From positions 356,001 through 420,000 of the forward strand of contig JAWDGP010008055.1 in assembly GCA_033675545.1 (NCBI GenBank): a stretch of DNA of 64,000 nt, read 5' to 3'. Of the stretch, positions 22,480 to 40,100 are shown in pieces. This DNA is from Elysia crispata. Taxonomy: Eukaryota; Mollusca; Gastropoda; Plakobranchidae. The first letter of the stretch is position 1. The number at the start of each line of letters is the position of its first letter. Below the pieces are notes generated by a model. That model was not told where the DNA came from and did not search any database. It was given only the letters and a program-made list of their open reading frames with translations. Made by a program: the position numbers and the translations under genes.

Positions 22480-23272
22480 AATTAAAGGAGGAGGGCAAAA
22501 GGTAAAGATACGCTGATGACAAAGTATTAATTGCAGAAAATGACGAAGACTTGCAATAATTATTACACATCGTTGAAGAAGAAAGCAGTACGAAAGGATT
22601 GGAATCAAATAACAAAAAGACAGAAGTAATGGTTATAAGTTTAAACAATGAGTGTACAAAGATCAACATCTTTGTCAATGGGAATAAACTCAAGCAAAGG
22701 GATCAATTCAAATACTTGGGTACTAAATATCAAATGACGGACACAGTAACACTGAAATTGCATCAAGAACAGTGCAAGCAAAAAAGAGTTTTCAGAGAAT
22801 AAAATCAATTCAAACAAATAATAACATCTAGATTCAGACAAGAAGAAGAGCTCTGGACAGCTATATTGAACCCATTTTAATGAACGGATGCAAGATCTGG
22901 CCAGTTTCAAAACAGGTACAAAGGAAACTGGAGGTAACAGAAATGTGGTTCTTTCAGAGAATGCTACGAATCACATGGACTGCAAAGAAATCAAACAGTG
23001 TTACGAGATGCTCACACAAGATCACTCATAAATAGAAAACATAAATGCCAAGCAATCTTTTTTGCCAGAAACTAGAACATCTTGTGAAAAACTGGAATGA
23101 TCAAGGGAAAACAGCATGAAAAGATGTTGGATGGACGAATAAAGTGGCTCAAAGTAGGAAGAGTGACAAAAGCACTGAAAGCGACGAGTGATAGAGATGC
23201 TTGGAAGGTCATGATAGCTAAAGAGCAGGGCACCTGTTTGATTGATTACTATCTGGCCAAAGCCCACTGGTA
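22480..23272 (+). mobile_element. RTE-like non-LTR retrotransposon relic (reverse transcriptase palm to C-terminus)
   Basis: The plus strand carries the catalytic YADD box (22509-22520) of a reverse transcriptase. NNKKTEVMVIS, VNGNKLKQRDQFKYLGT and degraded equivalents of the C-terminal blocks follow, ending in a tail homologous to the relic at 4372-4638 (KWLKVGRVTKALKAT.DRDAWKVMI). Several stops and frameshifts make it a pseudogene. The 5' part of the element, including the endonuclease, is absent, which fits 5' truncation. It lies antisense inside the presumed first BTBD10 intron. Confidence 0.88.
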
Positions 23273-24403
23273 GAATAATTCAAAACTTTGCAAATCACTC
23301 AAAAGAGACACCTTTAATCTATTGCAACCTGATACCTCCCTTCTAATTTCAAATGTGCTTTTGAAGAGCTACACTTCAAAGTAAGGTTATAGGCAGGCAC
23401 ATTATGTGACACAAAAAAAAAGATGTGTCGGCAGGCACATTAATTGATGCAACACAATCTTGATACAGTATAAAGACTTAAAATGAGCTTTTGGATTCTC
23501 TAATTTCTGGCAGAAAAGATAAAATTAATCAATAGGAATTCTGTTTGGGTATGTTGGTTCAGTATATTAATTAAAAATAAGATAGGATGCTGTAAAAATG
23601 ATTTATACTTGCTTGAGGCATTAATATATAATAAGTTCTACATATGGCTTGATCTTTAGTATGATGGAGATAGCCTACCAACCAATTCAGAAGTCCTTCC
23701 AATTAATCAAACAAGAATAAAGAAAACTATATCTGCACAGCATGATCCTCACATTTTATGCTGATTTAAAAATTTGGTCCCACATAACAAATTAGATTGG
23801 ATTTGAAAGTAGATCTAGTTGTATAATAAGTTTCAATTCAACAACTTTCATTAAATATAAGGCAAAGAAACAAAAAATTGCATAGGCCTACAAAACGAAT
23901 TTAAGAGGATTAAGACAATAGCAGTGTTGCGCTAGGTCAGTAACAGAGTAAGTGGGGATGAGAATGATTTTTAAAAAATGTTAGGCTATTTAATTTGGTG
24001 GGATTCCCAATTGGATACGCTTGTTTAGTATATTAAGATATGATATGGGATGTATGATACCGCCATAGGTTTTTTTTTTTTAATTTTACAGATTACTCAT
24101 TGTTAGAAAATGAATTGTACACTAGTCTTACTTGAAGCATTTATTTACAAGTTCTATGGCAAATATTGACCTGTTGAAAATTTAAATTGAAAGTGTTCTC
24201 AGCGCATTAGTCCTCCAATACTTAATAAACATCACTTACTGTACCCTTTTGGAAGTCTTTCCATTAATTTTTATTTCCCACCTGCTGATGTATATAATTC
24301 TACTTGTCTGCCAAAAATCTATAGACCTAGATCTATACTGTAAATTTATATCCTGGGGTAAGATTACTGGTAATATTACCTTGTCAGTACTAAAGCAGAG
24401 TTT

Positions 24404-24418
24404 GGGGGGGGGGGGGGG
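24404..24418. repeat. G homopolymer of 15
   Basis: Fifteen consecutive G on the plus strand (C on minus), isolated in AT-rich sequence. Confidence 0.95.
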
Positions 24419-24835
24419 AGATAATTGTTGTTTTGAAGTTGTTCATCAATAGTAAAATCATCACAATAAATGTAGATCTAGCCTTCTTAAACCAAGATCT
24501 AGACTCTAGGTATCTTTTTATAGATCTAATCTAGACTCTAGATCTAATATTTTATAAAAATTGAGAACAAAATCATAGTTCTTGAGACATTTCTGATTAT
24601 CTATTGAGATCTAGATTCTATAAAAGGTCTAGAAATACTCTAAAAACTCACGAGTATTTTTTCATCAGTGATTGGATTTTGGTTGGAAATTATTTGATTT
24701 TCATTCGAAGAAAGTCGTGATGAACATCAACCATGATGATAAAACTCAAGAAACCTACATTGAAGTTTAGCAAAACTGTCGATGTCAGTGATTGTTGTTG
24801 TGCTTGCTCATGGGAATCTTGGGAAAGCAAGTGGT

Positions 24836-24844
24836 ACTTCCGGC
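24836..24844 (-). promoter_or_regulatory. ETS-like site in a likely BTBD10 promoter
   Basis: The minus strand reads GCCGGAAGT, a classic ETS-factor site common at housekeeping promoters. The surrounding 24800-24960 is locally GC-richer and lies upstream of the first known BTBD10 exon. A related site precedes RBM28. Promoter function is inferred. Confidence 0.4.
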
Positions 24845-24895
24845 TTTCGAGTGTACATGCACCGCAGAAGCGGGACGATTCTGTTGTAGTCTCCA

Positions 24896-24942
24896 TGTAC
24901 ACCGTTGAAATGGAAGTCCCTCTGTACACCGTTGAAATGGAA
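24896..24942. repeat. Two-copy 27 bp direct repeat
   Basis: TGTACACCGTTGAAATGGAA occurs at 24896-24915 and again at 24923-24942, next to the presumed BTBD10 promoter. Confidence 0.9.
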
Positions 24943-25489
24943 TAGCCTAATGGCGACTCGACCACCACAGGTTTATCTTTTGAATTTTTTTTCGCATGGC
25001 ACACTGTTGGATGACTCATTTTTCATTCATTCAAGAATTAGACTATGTGTTGTTTTCAATCATTGATTCCTCTAACTCCATCGTTCCTGTCACTCTTTCC
25101 AGCAATAAGCTACTTTGTCTGTTCGCCTACCACCCTTTCCTCGTTGCGTTTCCCGATCATCATTCGAAAAACTCAGCAACCAACAAAAAGAAACTAGGCA
25201 TAAATATATCAAACCAATATAGCTCATGAAGTATAACTTCTAGTCATCGCTAGGTCATGATCTATAACATGGAATCTTGAATGCACCACCGCTTCTCTTT
25301 TGTTTCTGATGTTACTAATAGTAGGCCTATTAATTAGCATGTCTTCGAATAAAAACACCCACTTGGCTTTCCTATTTTTTTTAGAAGAGACATTTCATTC
25401 CTCCCGCACCGAGAACTACTCTAGTTTTTGTTCTTTTGTTGTCACATTACTATGAAGATTTTGCTCAGAATAGCATAGCCTGGCGATCA

Positions 25490-25594
25490 AAGAAGAAGAA
25501 GAAGAAGAAGAAGAAGAAGAAGAAGAAGAAGAAGAAGAAGAAGAAGAAGAAGAAGAAGAAGAAGAAGAAGAAGAAGAAGAAGAAGAAGAAGAAA
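25490..25594. repeat. (GAA)n microsatellite
   Basis: About 35 uninterrupted GAA/AAG trinucleotides on the plus strand. Confidence 0.97.
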
Positions 25595-27720
25595 TAATTG
25601 TCTAGCGTCAATCTTAAAGTTGATCGTAAACTGATATTATGAGGAAATTATGCCTTCTCTGTATTTACTAAGGCTGATAAACCCCATTTTCATCTTCATC
25701 ATTCCATTTATCACATTTTCTCGTTGCTAGGTGCCGTTTGCACCATTTTTTTGATTATTGATTCCATGACTTGCAGTTAGGCTGTATTTGGCCGATTACT
25801 TATTTCATTTTCATGCATTCTGTAGCCTTCTCTGCGGAAGAATTTCCCTTTTCTGCCGTCTTTAATTAAATTGGTTGAACGGTTTTTACCACTTTTTTAT
25901 CTGAGTCTTTCATCAATTTGAGCAGTCTGGCCAAGCCGCACTTGTATTCATTTAGTGCATATTTCAATTGGAACTTGAGCTTTGCTTTTCTACAATACCT
26001 ACCCACGTTTTTCAGACGAGGAGCTTTGAACCTATTCATTGTTAATGTATTGTTCTTTTTGCCTTTATTGTTTCCATTGTGGACAAGTAGGTGACATATA
26101 TAGAATAAGCGGAGATGTTTTTGTATTTATATGAACTGGAGGCGCCAAACCTTGAATGTATCCTGCAGTGCACATTTTTATTGATGGCTATTGGGCTTTC
26201 AGCAGTGATCTCTGTAGTTTCTGATTATCTTTGTCTTTGAAGGAAGCTCTTAATTAGCATTTTTTTTACTGCAAACATCTTTACTTATGGCACATTTTAG
26301 GTTTGAGTATCAAATTGCTGATAATTGCACCTCGTCGTTAAGGCGTCAAGGTGTCTAACATTTGACAAGAAATGTTTCAATTAAATAGATGATGGATGAA
26401 TGCTTTCAGAGAGGGCATGCAGTACCTGCTTAAATCTGCAGGACTGCGCTTCTCCTGTTGCTTTCAATATGACTTCCATCGTCATTACGAACAGTGTTGA
26501 GTGATATCATGTATCCCGTAAAGATTCTAACCTTCAAGTTGATCCAGTCGGTTGAGACCCTTATCCAGAAACTTGTAAAGAAGTCATCTTTCATGACCTG
26601 CTTTTGATCTCAGAGATGTAATACATCCTGAGGGCCAACTAGGTCATTTGATGTTGCACTGATCAATATGCGGTTACGAAGTCTTATTATGATGACATAT
26701 CAGTAAGTAATGATATTGACTAAACTGCTTAACTTATTTTGCATTCTGTTCTTTGTGAATATACACTCCCTTTGCGGCCATCCATTATTTACTGACCTTG
26801 ATGCGTTCCATTATTCTTGGACTGTTATTTTTGTAAGGCCTATCCAAAAAGTTTGGGCTTCTTCCGAACAACAGATAAAGCCCAGCTTTGGGTTCAAGAG
26901 CCAATTAAGCTCTTGCTGTGTGTATTGCTGCTCTGATTTCTAGCATGCTAGGGTAAACGTGAACTACGCTCCTAATCGAGGTTTCCTTTCTTTGTTCAAT
27001 ATTGGTGACAAGAAAGCGGATAGGATACACTGTGGGGGAAACCGAGCCGCCCCCCCCTTTTTTTTGGACAGCCTTTGTGGATTGCAGAGAAGGAGTGGAG
27101 AGGACGATTTGGCTTCATATGGCTTGAAACTGCTTACATTAAGTTCCAGCATGGCTTGCGACTCAACGGGAAGGAGAAAAAAATTGAAGATTGGGCAGAA
27201 AGTCTATGGGAGCTGGGGACATAGCTTTGTTTTTTAGACAAGTCCAAGTGCCTGCATGTGTCTAAGGGATACCATCGCTACGATCCGTAAACTTTGCACA
27301 CGATCATTGGACAAGGTGGCAATTGGAGGGCCATCCTGTATAGCCTCCAATACCTGTTCAATCATAACGCTGTTTATGGCACCGAGATTTAACAGAGTGG
27401 AATGCGAACGGAAGAGAGGACAAAACGATGCGCTAGGTCATTTTCAATCTCCTGCCATAGAAGCTCGTCTCCGGAAGAATAGGTCTAAAAGCAGTCATTG
27501 GCATGGAGTAGATCCTTGAGGCGACGAAAACATTTCTGAGGATAAACAGGCGACATGTTCTCCTGATTTCACAAAAAAAAAAAAATTGTGCTTTTAATTG
27601 ATAAATGTTATAAAAGATAATGCTCTAAGGCATGTCCTGGAGTTAAAAAAAAACTTTGGCCTGCAATTAAAGACTCACAATCATCTCTCATTTGAACTGA
27701 TTCTAATTCTCCGCCCCCAT

Positions 27721-27933
<213 letters not shown>

Positions 27934-28438
27934 CACTCTTTTCTTTCTTAAGTAACCCTAGTATGATACGGCGCTCGTATCAGTATCACACGGAATTTCC
28001 CTGATTTCTTTTCACTTTGACTCCCGTTGATTTAGAGATTTTTTTTTTTTTTTTTTTACTTTGCGATTTTGGTTACTCGCATCATGACAAAAATTCCTAC
28101 TCCACTCACCCCATGGCTTGGGAAATGAATAGACTGGTGTATTGCATTAATGATATGTTCGTACCTGTTGTATCGTTTAGTATTTGGGGTTAGTAGAATG
28201 ATGCGCATGATTTGTACAGCACATCGATTTAATAAATAAGTGCGATCACACACTGTAGGCTTACTATCCGTCTAATGACAAGAATGTGGTCACTTTCCTT
28301 ATCTTAAGCAGCGTAACAGTGCCAGCATTGATTAACTGACTTTGCAGACATGTCCTGATTTCATGCGCCTGAACGCTTATGATTCAGTTTGCAAGCACAA
28401 TTAATAGAGATTAATTTAACTTCACTTTACTATCCAGA

Positions 28439-34051
<5,613 letters not shown>

Positions 34052-34213
34052 AGCCCAATGTACTTTGAGATAGGCCTACAGCGGCCGATTGGTAAAATAC
34101 CAACGCAGTGGGACGTAACATGATGTTAAGACATTTTCTTGAAGTAAAGAGATTGTGGTTTTACTTTAATGGTCTATGGGTGCACTGTATTATTTTATTG
34201 AGCTTTATGTGAA

Positions 34214-34219
34214 AATAAA
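34214..34219 (+). terminator. Polyadenylation signal of the lectin gene
   Basis: AATAAA lies 163 bp after the lectin stop codon, followed by T/G-containing sequence. It is the first canonical signal downstream. Confidence 0.7.
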
Positions 34220-34849
34220 GAATGTTTGGATGACAGATCGATGGCACAAAAGTTTATTAAGAAGATTTATTTCCTTTTTAAGTGGCTTTTCTGAGAAACA
34301 CTAGAATGATTCCCCAAGAATAATTAGCCCAAATATTTTTTTCGTTACCCATAATCATTGATGATGAGTGAGTCTGAATTATACAGAAATTTTGGGTTTG
34401 TTTATTTATTTACGGGAAACAGCTGATGTAGAAACATCGGTTTAAACTCAGTAATAAAAAATATTGGGGTGCAAAGTAAAATAACTGCTCTGCAGATCAC
34501 CTACTAGATCAAACAAATAAGAGGGTAGGATATTCAATTACTAAAAAAATAGCAACAGTAAAAAACAAAACAAAACAAAACAATATAAAAAATAACCACG
34601 ACAACGACAACAAAACAAAAATAATACTAAGTCAAGACATTCTATGAATAAAAATAATCAAGAGGACAATCAAGCTCTCCTTGGAAAAACACGGACTGGT
34701 TTGATTTTATAGATTATCATGAATGGAGGTGCTAATTGAGGACTGTGAGAGGTGCCGGACAGTAGAATGCTACTGCCAAAGTGACCGCGATTTTCGTACA
34801 ATCGGAAATTTTCATCACCTTACGCTTTATTAAAGGAAATCGACTAATT

Positions 34850-35139
34850 CTGTACTTTCCCAATCTGTTTTTAGATCCTTTTAAACGCTCAAAAGAAAGC
34901 TGCGAATTTTTGCATAAGTTCTAAAGGTGCAACGCCTTGCGGGAATTCTTAGCCGCACAGTTACTTAAACCTTTAGATTTTATAAAATTAGTTAACTGTT
35001 CCTGTTAACTTCTACACCCCTTGTTTCTCTAATGGGAATAGTTTCCGCATTTCAGTACACTTTTGTGCACTTAATGCGAAAGTTCACAGATTTGTAATAA
35101 GCATTTAAAAGCATCTAAAAACAGATTGGGAAAGTACAG
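34850..35139. mobile_element. MITE-like hairpin element with 35 bp terminal inverted repeats
   Basis: The arms at 34850-34884 (CTGTACTTTCCCAATCTG onwards) and 35105-35139 are reverse complements with one mismatch in 35. Weaker complementarity continues outward to about 34822 and 35165. The internal 220 bp has no open frame. Element boundaries and a target duplication are not clear. Confidence 0.6.
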
Positions 35140-35311
35140 GATTTGCTGATTGACTTATTAAACGACTTGATGATTAGGCTTATGTCAGAAACTATCTTGT
35201 CCCCGAACCATCTCCTCATGCCATATCCAGAATATTTTCTCTCAACCAACCCTAATTTATTTCTCATCAACGGTACTGTTGCTGTTTTAATCATATGTTT
35301 CAGACCAATTC

Positions 35312-35324
35312 TTACATATATATA

Positions 35325-35370
<46 letters not shown>

Positions 35371-35448
35371 CGAGGAAATTCGCTTTGACTTTGCACAAAA
35401 AAAAACAAAAAAACTCGTTCGACCTTTAACCAGTCTTCTAAAGAACCG

Positions 35449-35484
<36 letters not shown>

Positions 35485-35486
35485 CA

Positions 35487-35529
<43 letters not shown>
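35312..35529. repeat. Two (TA)n tracts
   Basis: TA dinucleotide tracts at about 35312-35368 and 35450-35529, separated by about 80 bp of ordinary sequence. Confidence 0.93.
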
Positions 35530-35530
<1 letters not shown>

Positions 35531-36043
35531 CCAGGGAGTTATTTTTACTATACTATGCCCATGAATCACAGCCACACACTAACAAATGGTAAATTGAGGA
35601 ATGCTTTTTTTTTGTTTGTGAGAATACTTTTATAACGAATGAATTACGTTATTTTGTTTGAAATGCCATTTTCACTTTTTCCGTGTAGCCGGACGGCTTG
35701 TTTCGAATCACCACGGTATCCGGTTTTTTTTTGTTTGTTTGTTGTTGCTGTTTTTTTGTTTTTTTTTGGTTAAAAGACAATCCCATATAATGGATATTTT
35801 AAATTATTGTATCCAATAGCGTCTGTATGACTGTTTCACTGAAAAGCTACCAAGACGGTGTCATCAGCATTTCACAACTATATGGGCTGTGTTGCAACTT
35901 CTGAAATTATGTCCAGATAACTCTTTTTGTGGGGCATGATGCACTCGCAACACATTGAAAACAATTCACAGGGAAGTAAGCAGCCTTGTTGGATCCATTT
36001 TTGGAAGTCACTAATTTCGTTTTCAAATAAGAGAAGAATGTAG

Positions 36044-36160
<117 letters not shown>

Positions 36161-36655
36161 GAAGCGCGTGGAAAAAAAGGGGGCGGGTGGAGAGAAAAGA
36201 GACAGTAGCAAAGAAATTTTTACGTGAGTTAGCCGACAAGACGCAGTTCTTGGTGTTTTAAGTTACCTTTTTATACCTTTAACTGATTTCATTGTCCGTG
36301 ACAGCGAATTTGTTTATAACATACTAGTACGGTAACAATTAAATAATAAAAAAAAAAAAAAACCAAGAAAAAAACCGCACAGTGAAATGTAAGATCACTA
36401 GGAATCACAAAAATAGTCTAACCGCTAGGAATACAGATAACCTAGGCGGGTTTCCGTCAGTCTAGCATGTCTTCTCCCTTTGTATTTCAAGAGCTCCGTG
36501 TGCTCAGAAATTTTATAAGTGCAAATATCTTAGAGTACAACGGTATCGGTTTGATAATTGCTGCAAACATTTTCAATTATCCATCTGCGAAAAATGAATA
36601 TTCGGCTAAGCCTATAATTATGAAAGGTGATAAATTTTTCGGAGATTGTAAAATG

Positions 36656-36818
36656 GCTATGTAGCCAAAATAAAGCGGTGTTCTGTCTTCCTCTTTTCCT
36701 TTGTAAGTTTGCCTTTTTAGGTTATTTTGGCTACATGGCCAGAATTGTAGTGTTCTGACTCCCTCTTTTCATTTGTAAGTTTACCTTTCAAGATTATTTT
36801 GGCTACATGGTCAGAATA
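36656..36818. repeat. Diverged two-copy direct repeat with an inverted leader
   Basis: A unit of about 73 bp containing CTCTTTTC.TTTGTAAGTTT and TTATTTTGGCTACATGG occurs twice (about 36673-36745 and 36747-36818). It is preceded by TGTAGCCAAAATAA, the inverse of the shared segment. Confidence 0.75.
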
Positions 36819-37152
36819 CTCGTTCCCTAATATTTTTTTTTATATATATTTTGTAATGCCAGCGTGTAGCGCCTGAGAAGGCTTGGCATAATACATACTA
36901 GATCTATACTGCAATAATTTTATTTCTGAATTGACGTTGCCTTCGAAAGCGACTGAATTTTGACCAATCTTGAGTCTTCATTGCTCAGGAAAGGCTGTAA
37001 GCATATCTCCCCCTAAATTTTGTGTAGCACTGTTTCACGGTCGCTAGTAACCTTGCTTGTACTGGTATCAGAAAATTTTTTTTAAGATTTACTGCGAAAT
37101 TCTGTTTAGAATGTTGAGATAACAAAATATAACGAAGCTAAAGGTTTTGTTT

Positions 37153-37160
37153 ACTTCCGG
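37153..37160 (+). promoter_or_regulatory. ETS-like site just upstream of the RBM28 start codon
   Basis: ACTTCCGG (CCGGAAGT on the opposite strand) sits 12 bp before the ATG at 37173. ETS sites at the transcription start are typical of housekeeping and ribosome-biogenesis genes. The position implies a very short 5' UTR; promoter role is inferred. Confidence 0.45.
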
Positions 37161-37172
37161 TGAGATTTAGCT

Positions 37173-40100
37173 ATGGCCGACTCCAACGAAAGGCATGGAA
37201 AGGGAAAAACGCTCTTTGTACGAAATCTTCCTTACACAACAACAAATGAATCGCTGGAAAAAATATTCTCAGATGTAGGACCATTAAAATCCTGTTTCGT
37301 CGTTAAAGATAAAGGTATACTGAAATTATCTCCCTTCGTTTATTAGTGTTCATAATTCAAGACACTGCACGAGACGCAAGGCTAGGACTAGCCTATGTCA
37401 CTAAGGCAATATAATCTAGAGTAGGACTAGGAGAGCATTTTGTGCGTTGAGACATTTCGGGAGTTTTGCTTGAAAAAAATTTTTATTTGAAAATCTTTCG
37501 TAGACTTAGATCAGTACATAAAGTAAGGGAAAGGGTTCCTTTTAGCTACAGTAGTACAGACTAATTAACACACCAAAGAGGGCTTCGTTTGCTCGATCCA
37601 ACTTTTGTAAGTGCAAGAAAAGAGGTCTTTGCCGACTCTTAATGACTATCGTAAGTTTAAATCATTTTTATAACACTAAGTTCCAAATAGGAAACACACG
37701 ATTGGGTTGCTACTGTTTCTTCTATGTAAAAAACCGTCCGTACCTAAAAGGTACAGGCTACTCTTTCCAAAGTAAGGGTTTTAGTTGTATTTTAAAGCAA
37801 ATCATCATTGAGCATTTGGGTTGGTAGGGATTCTCACTCCAATTCAAAAGTTAGATTACTTTTCATGTCTTGAAAGCCACCATACCAAAAGCAAAAATAA
37901 ACATGAACTTTTTCAAATTCCGTTCATTTTACAAAGTGTAAGAGTTACTCTCTCAGATGAGATTTTTTTAAATTTGGATGCTTCATTTGAAATAAAACCA
38001 ATGGAGTATCTATATATGGTGTATAAAAGATTTGTGAACCACTGTCTGCATTTTGGAGGCAATAGGCCTAACCCAGTTGCTCTGTCAGAATAAATTTTTC
38101 GCTTCCAATGCAAAAAACATTACTTCAAAGCTTGGTATTTATTTAGCCAGTATTTGGTAACATTAAAATTTCTAATTTAAACATCAGAATTGTAGCATTA
38201 TTTAAAGTAAAATTTACAGTGACTTGCACCTTATATACATATATTCAAAATCCAATAAATTTAAATTTATTGTAAAATTATCTTACCAAGATATCTGCAA
38301 TTAAGTTTAAAAATCCATTCTCCTTGTCTTGACTTGCATAGAGGTATAGTTACTAAGTTAGAGGCTTATACGTGGCCAATAAATCTATAGGCATATCCAG
38401 TCAGTGAAACTTACATTTCTAGCCCTATATTTCAACACATTTATCCAATAGTTCAATTCTACCAGAACAACTTACAATGCTCAATTTTTGTTTAAGTCTT
38501 ATTTAAGTTTACCATTCATAATCATTGTTGCTTTTTTTTTTCAAAACAGATTCTGGAAAATGCAGAGGCTTTGGCTATGTCAAGTTCACTCTCTTGTAAG
38601 TGTTTGAGAAAAAAAAATAGTCATTATTTATATATGTATTTTAAGTTCCTCATTAATTGTAGATCTACAGAGACAACATGCAAAATAATAAAGGGTGCCC
38701 TTTAGTCCTCTTTAAATTTTAATACTTTCAGGGAAGATGCAGAGAAGGCTTTGACCTCAGTCAAAAAAGTTGATGGGAGAAATGTACATGCAGTGTTTGC
38801 CAACAAAAAAGAAAAAAGTGAGTATAAAATTGTATTAAAGCAAATAGTTCAGACCCAAGCCCATATGATTAAAAGAAATTTTTTTTTCAGCGTGTATATT
38901 TTTTCTCTTTAAGGAGCATGAACTTGCTTCTAAAAACCTTGGAAGATCTATGTTTTTTTTTTAGTTATGTTAATGCCTCTTATGCTATTTTGATCTTTTT
39001 AAGACAAACAAAATATAGTGGGAAAATTTGCTGAAATCTTTTATAATTTATGTTTTTATCCCAACATGTTCCCTTTTAATTATACAGAAAAAAGATTTGG
39101 ACAGCCTAAGTCAGAAGATGGTAATGCCCTTGGGCTCAAAACTCAGCAGTCAAGTCCAAGTGGCAAGGAAACAAATGTTTTTATTGATGGAAGTCAGCCT
39201 GTGAAAGTTGAAAAGGGAATTGAAGTTGCAGAGTCTGAAGATGCACATCCACAGAGAAAAAAAAATCCAAAGAAAAAAGTATCTGCTGACACTCCCATAA
39301 AAGGGCAAAGACAAGCACCAAATCCTTTGAATGAAGGCAAACGTGCAAGAGTAATTGTTCGAAATTTGGCGTTTAAGGTAAGTAAGCATCTTTTTGAACT
39401 TTATTTGTTTGGAATACGCAATGCCTCTGAGAAATTTCTAAGTAAAATATGAAAGATGAAATTTTTTCAACTAGGCAACTGTTTATCACATACTTCCAAC
39501 CCTTGCATTACCTATATTTACTTTAACTACTTCAGTGTGACAATCTGTAGAATTAAGATTTTGAATATACCCATTGCCAATCATTTTGTATTCCATTTGT
39601 GTCATTTTCATATTTCAGTGCACCAAAGATGAACTGCAGAAGGCTTTTGAGCAGTATGGAAATGTTGTGGATATTCACATCCCTACAAAGTGTGAGTAAA
39701 TCTTGAGTCCTTGTAATAGTTTCTTTTTTTTTTATTTGGACTTTCTTAATTGGCATACACTTTGTTAAACTATCATATTCTCTTTAAAGTTAACCAAGTT
39801 TTGTTCAAAGGCTTGCCACTAATGTTTTGAATATGTCTTTCAAAAACTCGGTCAGAGCTATTGCTATAGTCATTTTTGTTCTTTTTTATTTTTTTTTATG
39901 CTTAACTTCATTTGAAGCTTGTTTTTGGTGAATATATATTAAATGGAATGCCTTGATAAGATAGTTTAAGTTATGATCAATTGCTGTTCAAATAATTGTA
40001 GTCTTTTTTTTGCCTTTACTACGGATAATATTTTCAGAACTTTCTTATTTTATTTATTTTGTCCTTTGAAAACTGGAGATTTTTTGCTCTCCTTTTCTTC

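Larger units (their letters stand above)
20449..24835 (-). other. Presumed first intron / upstream region of BTBD10
   Basis: The acceptor at 20449-20450 requires a donor further right. The most promoter-like sequence is near 24836-24844, so this stretch is best read as one large intron. It contains a retrotransposon relic (22480-23272), a G run of 15 (24404-24418), an AGATCTA-rich patch (about 24470-24640) and otherwise AT-rich sequence. The upstream exon itself is not resolved. Confidence 0.5.
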
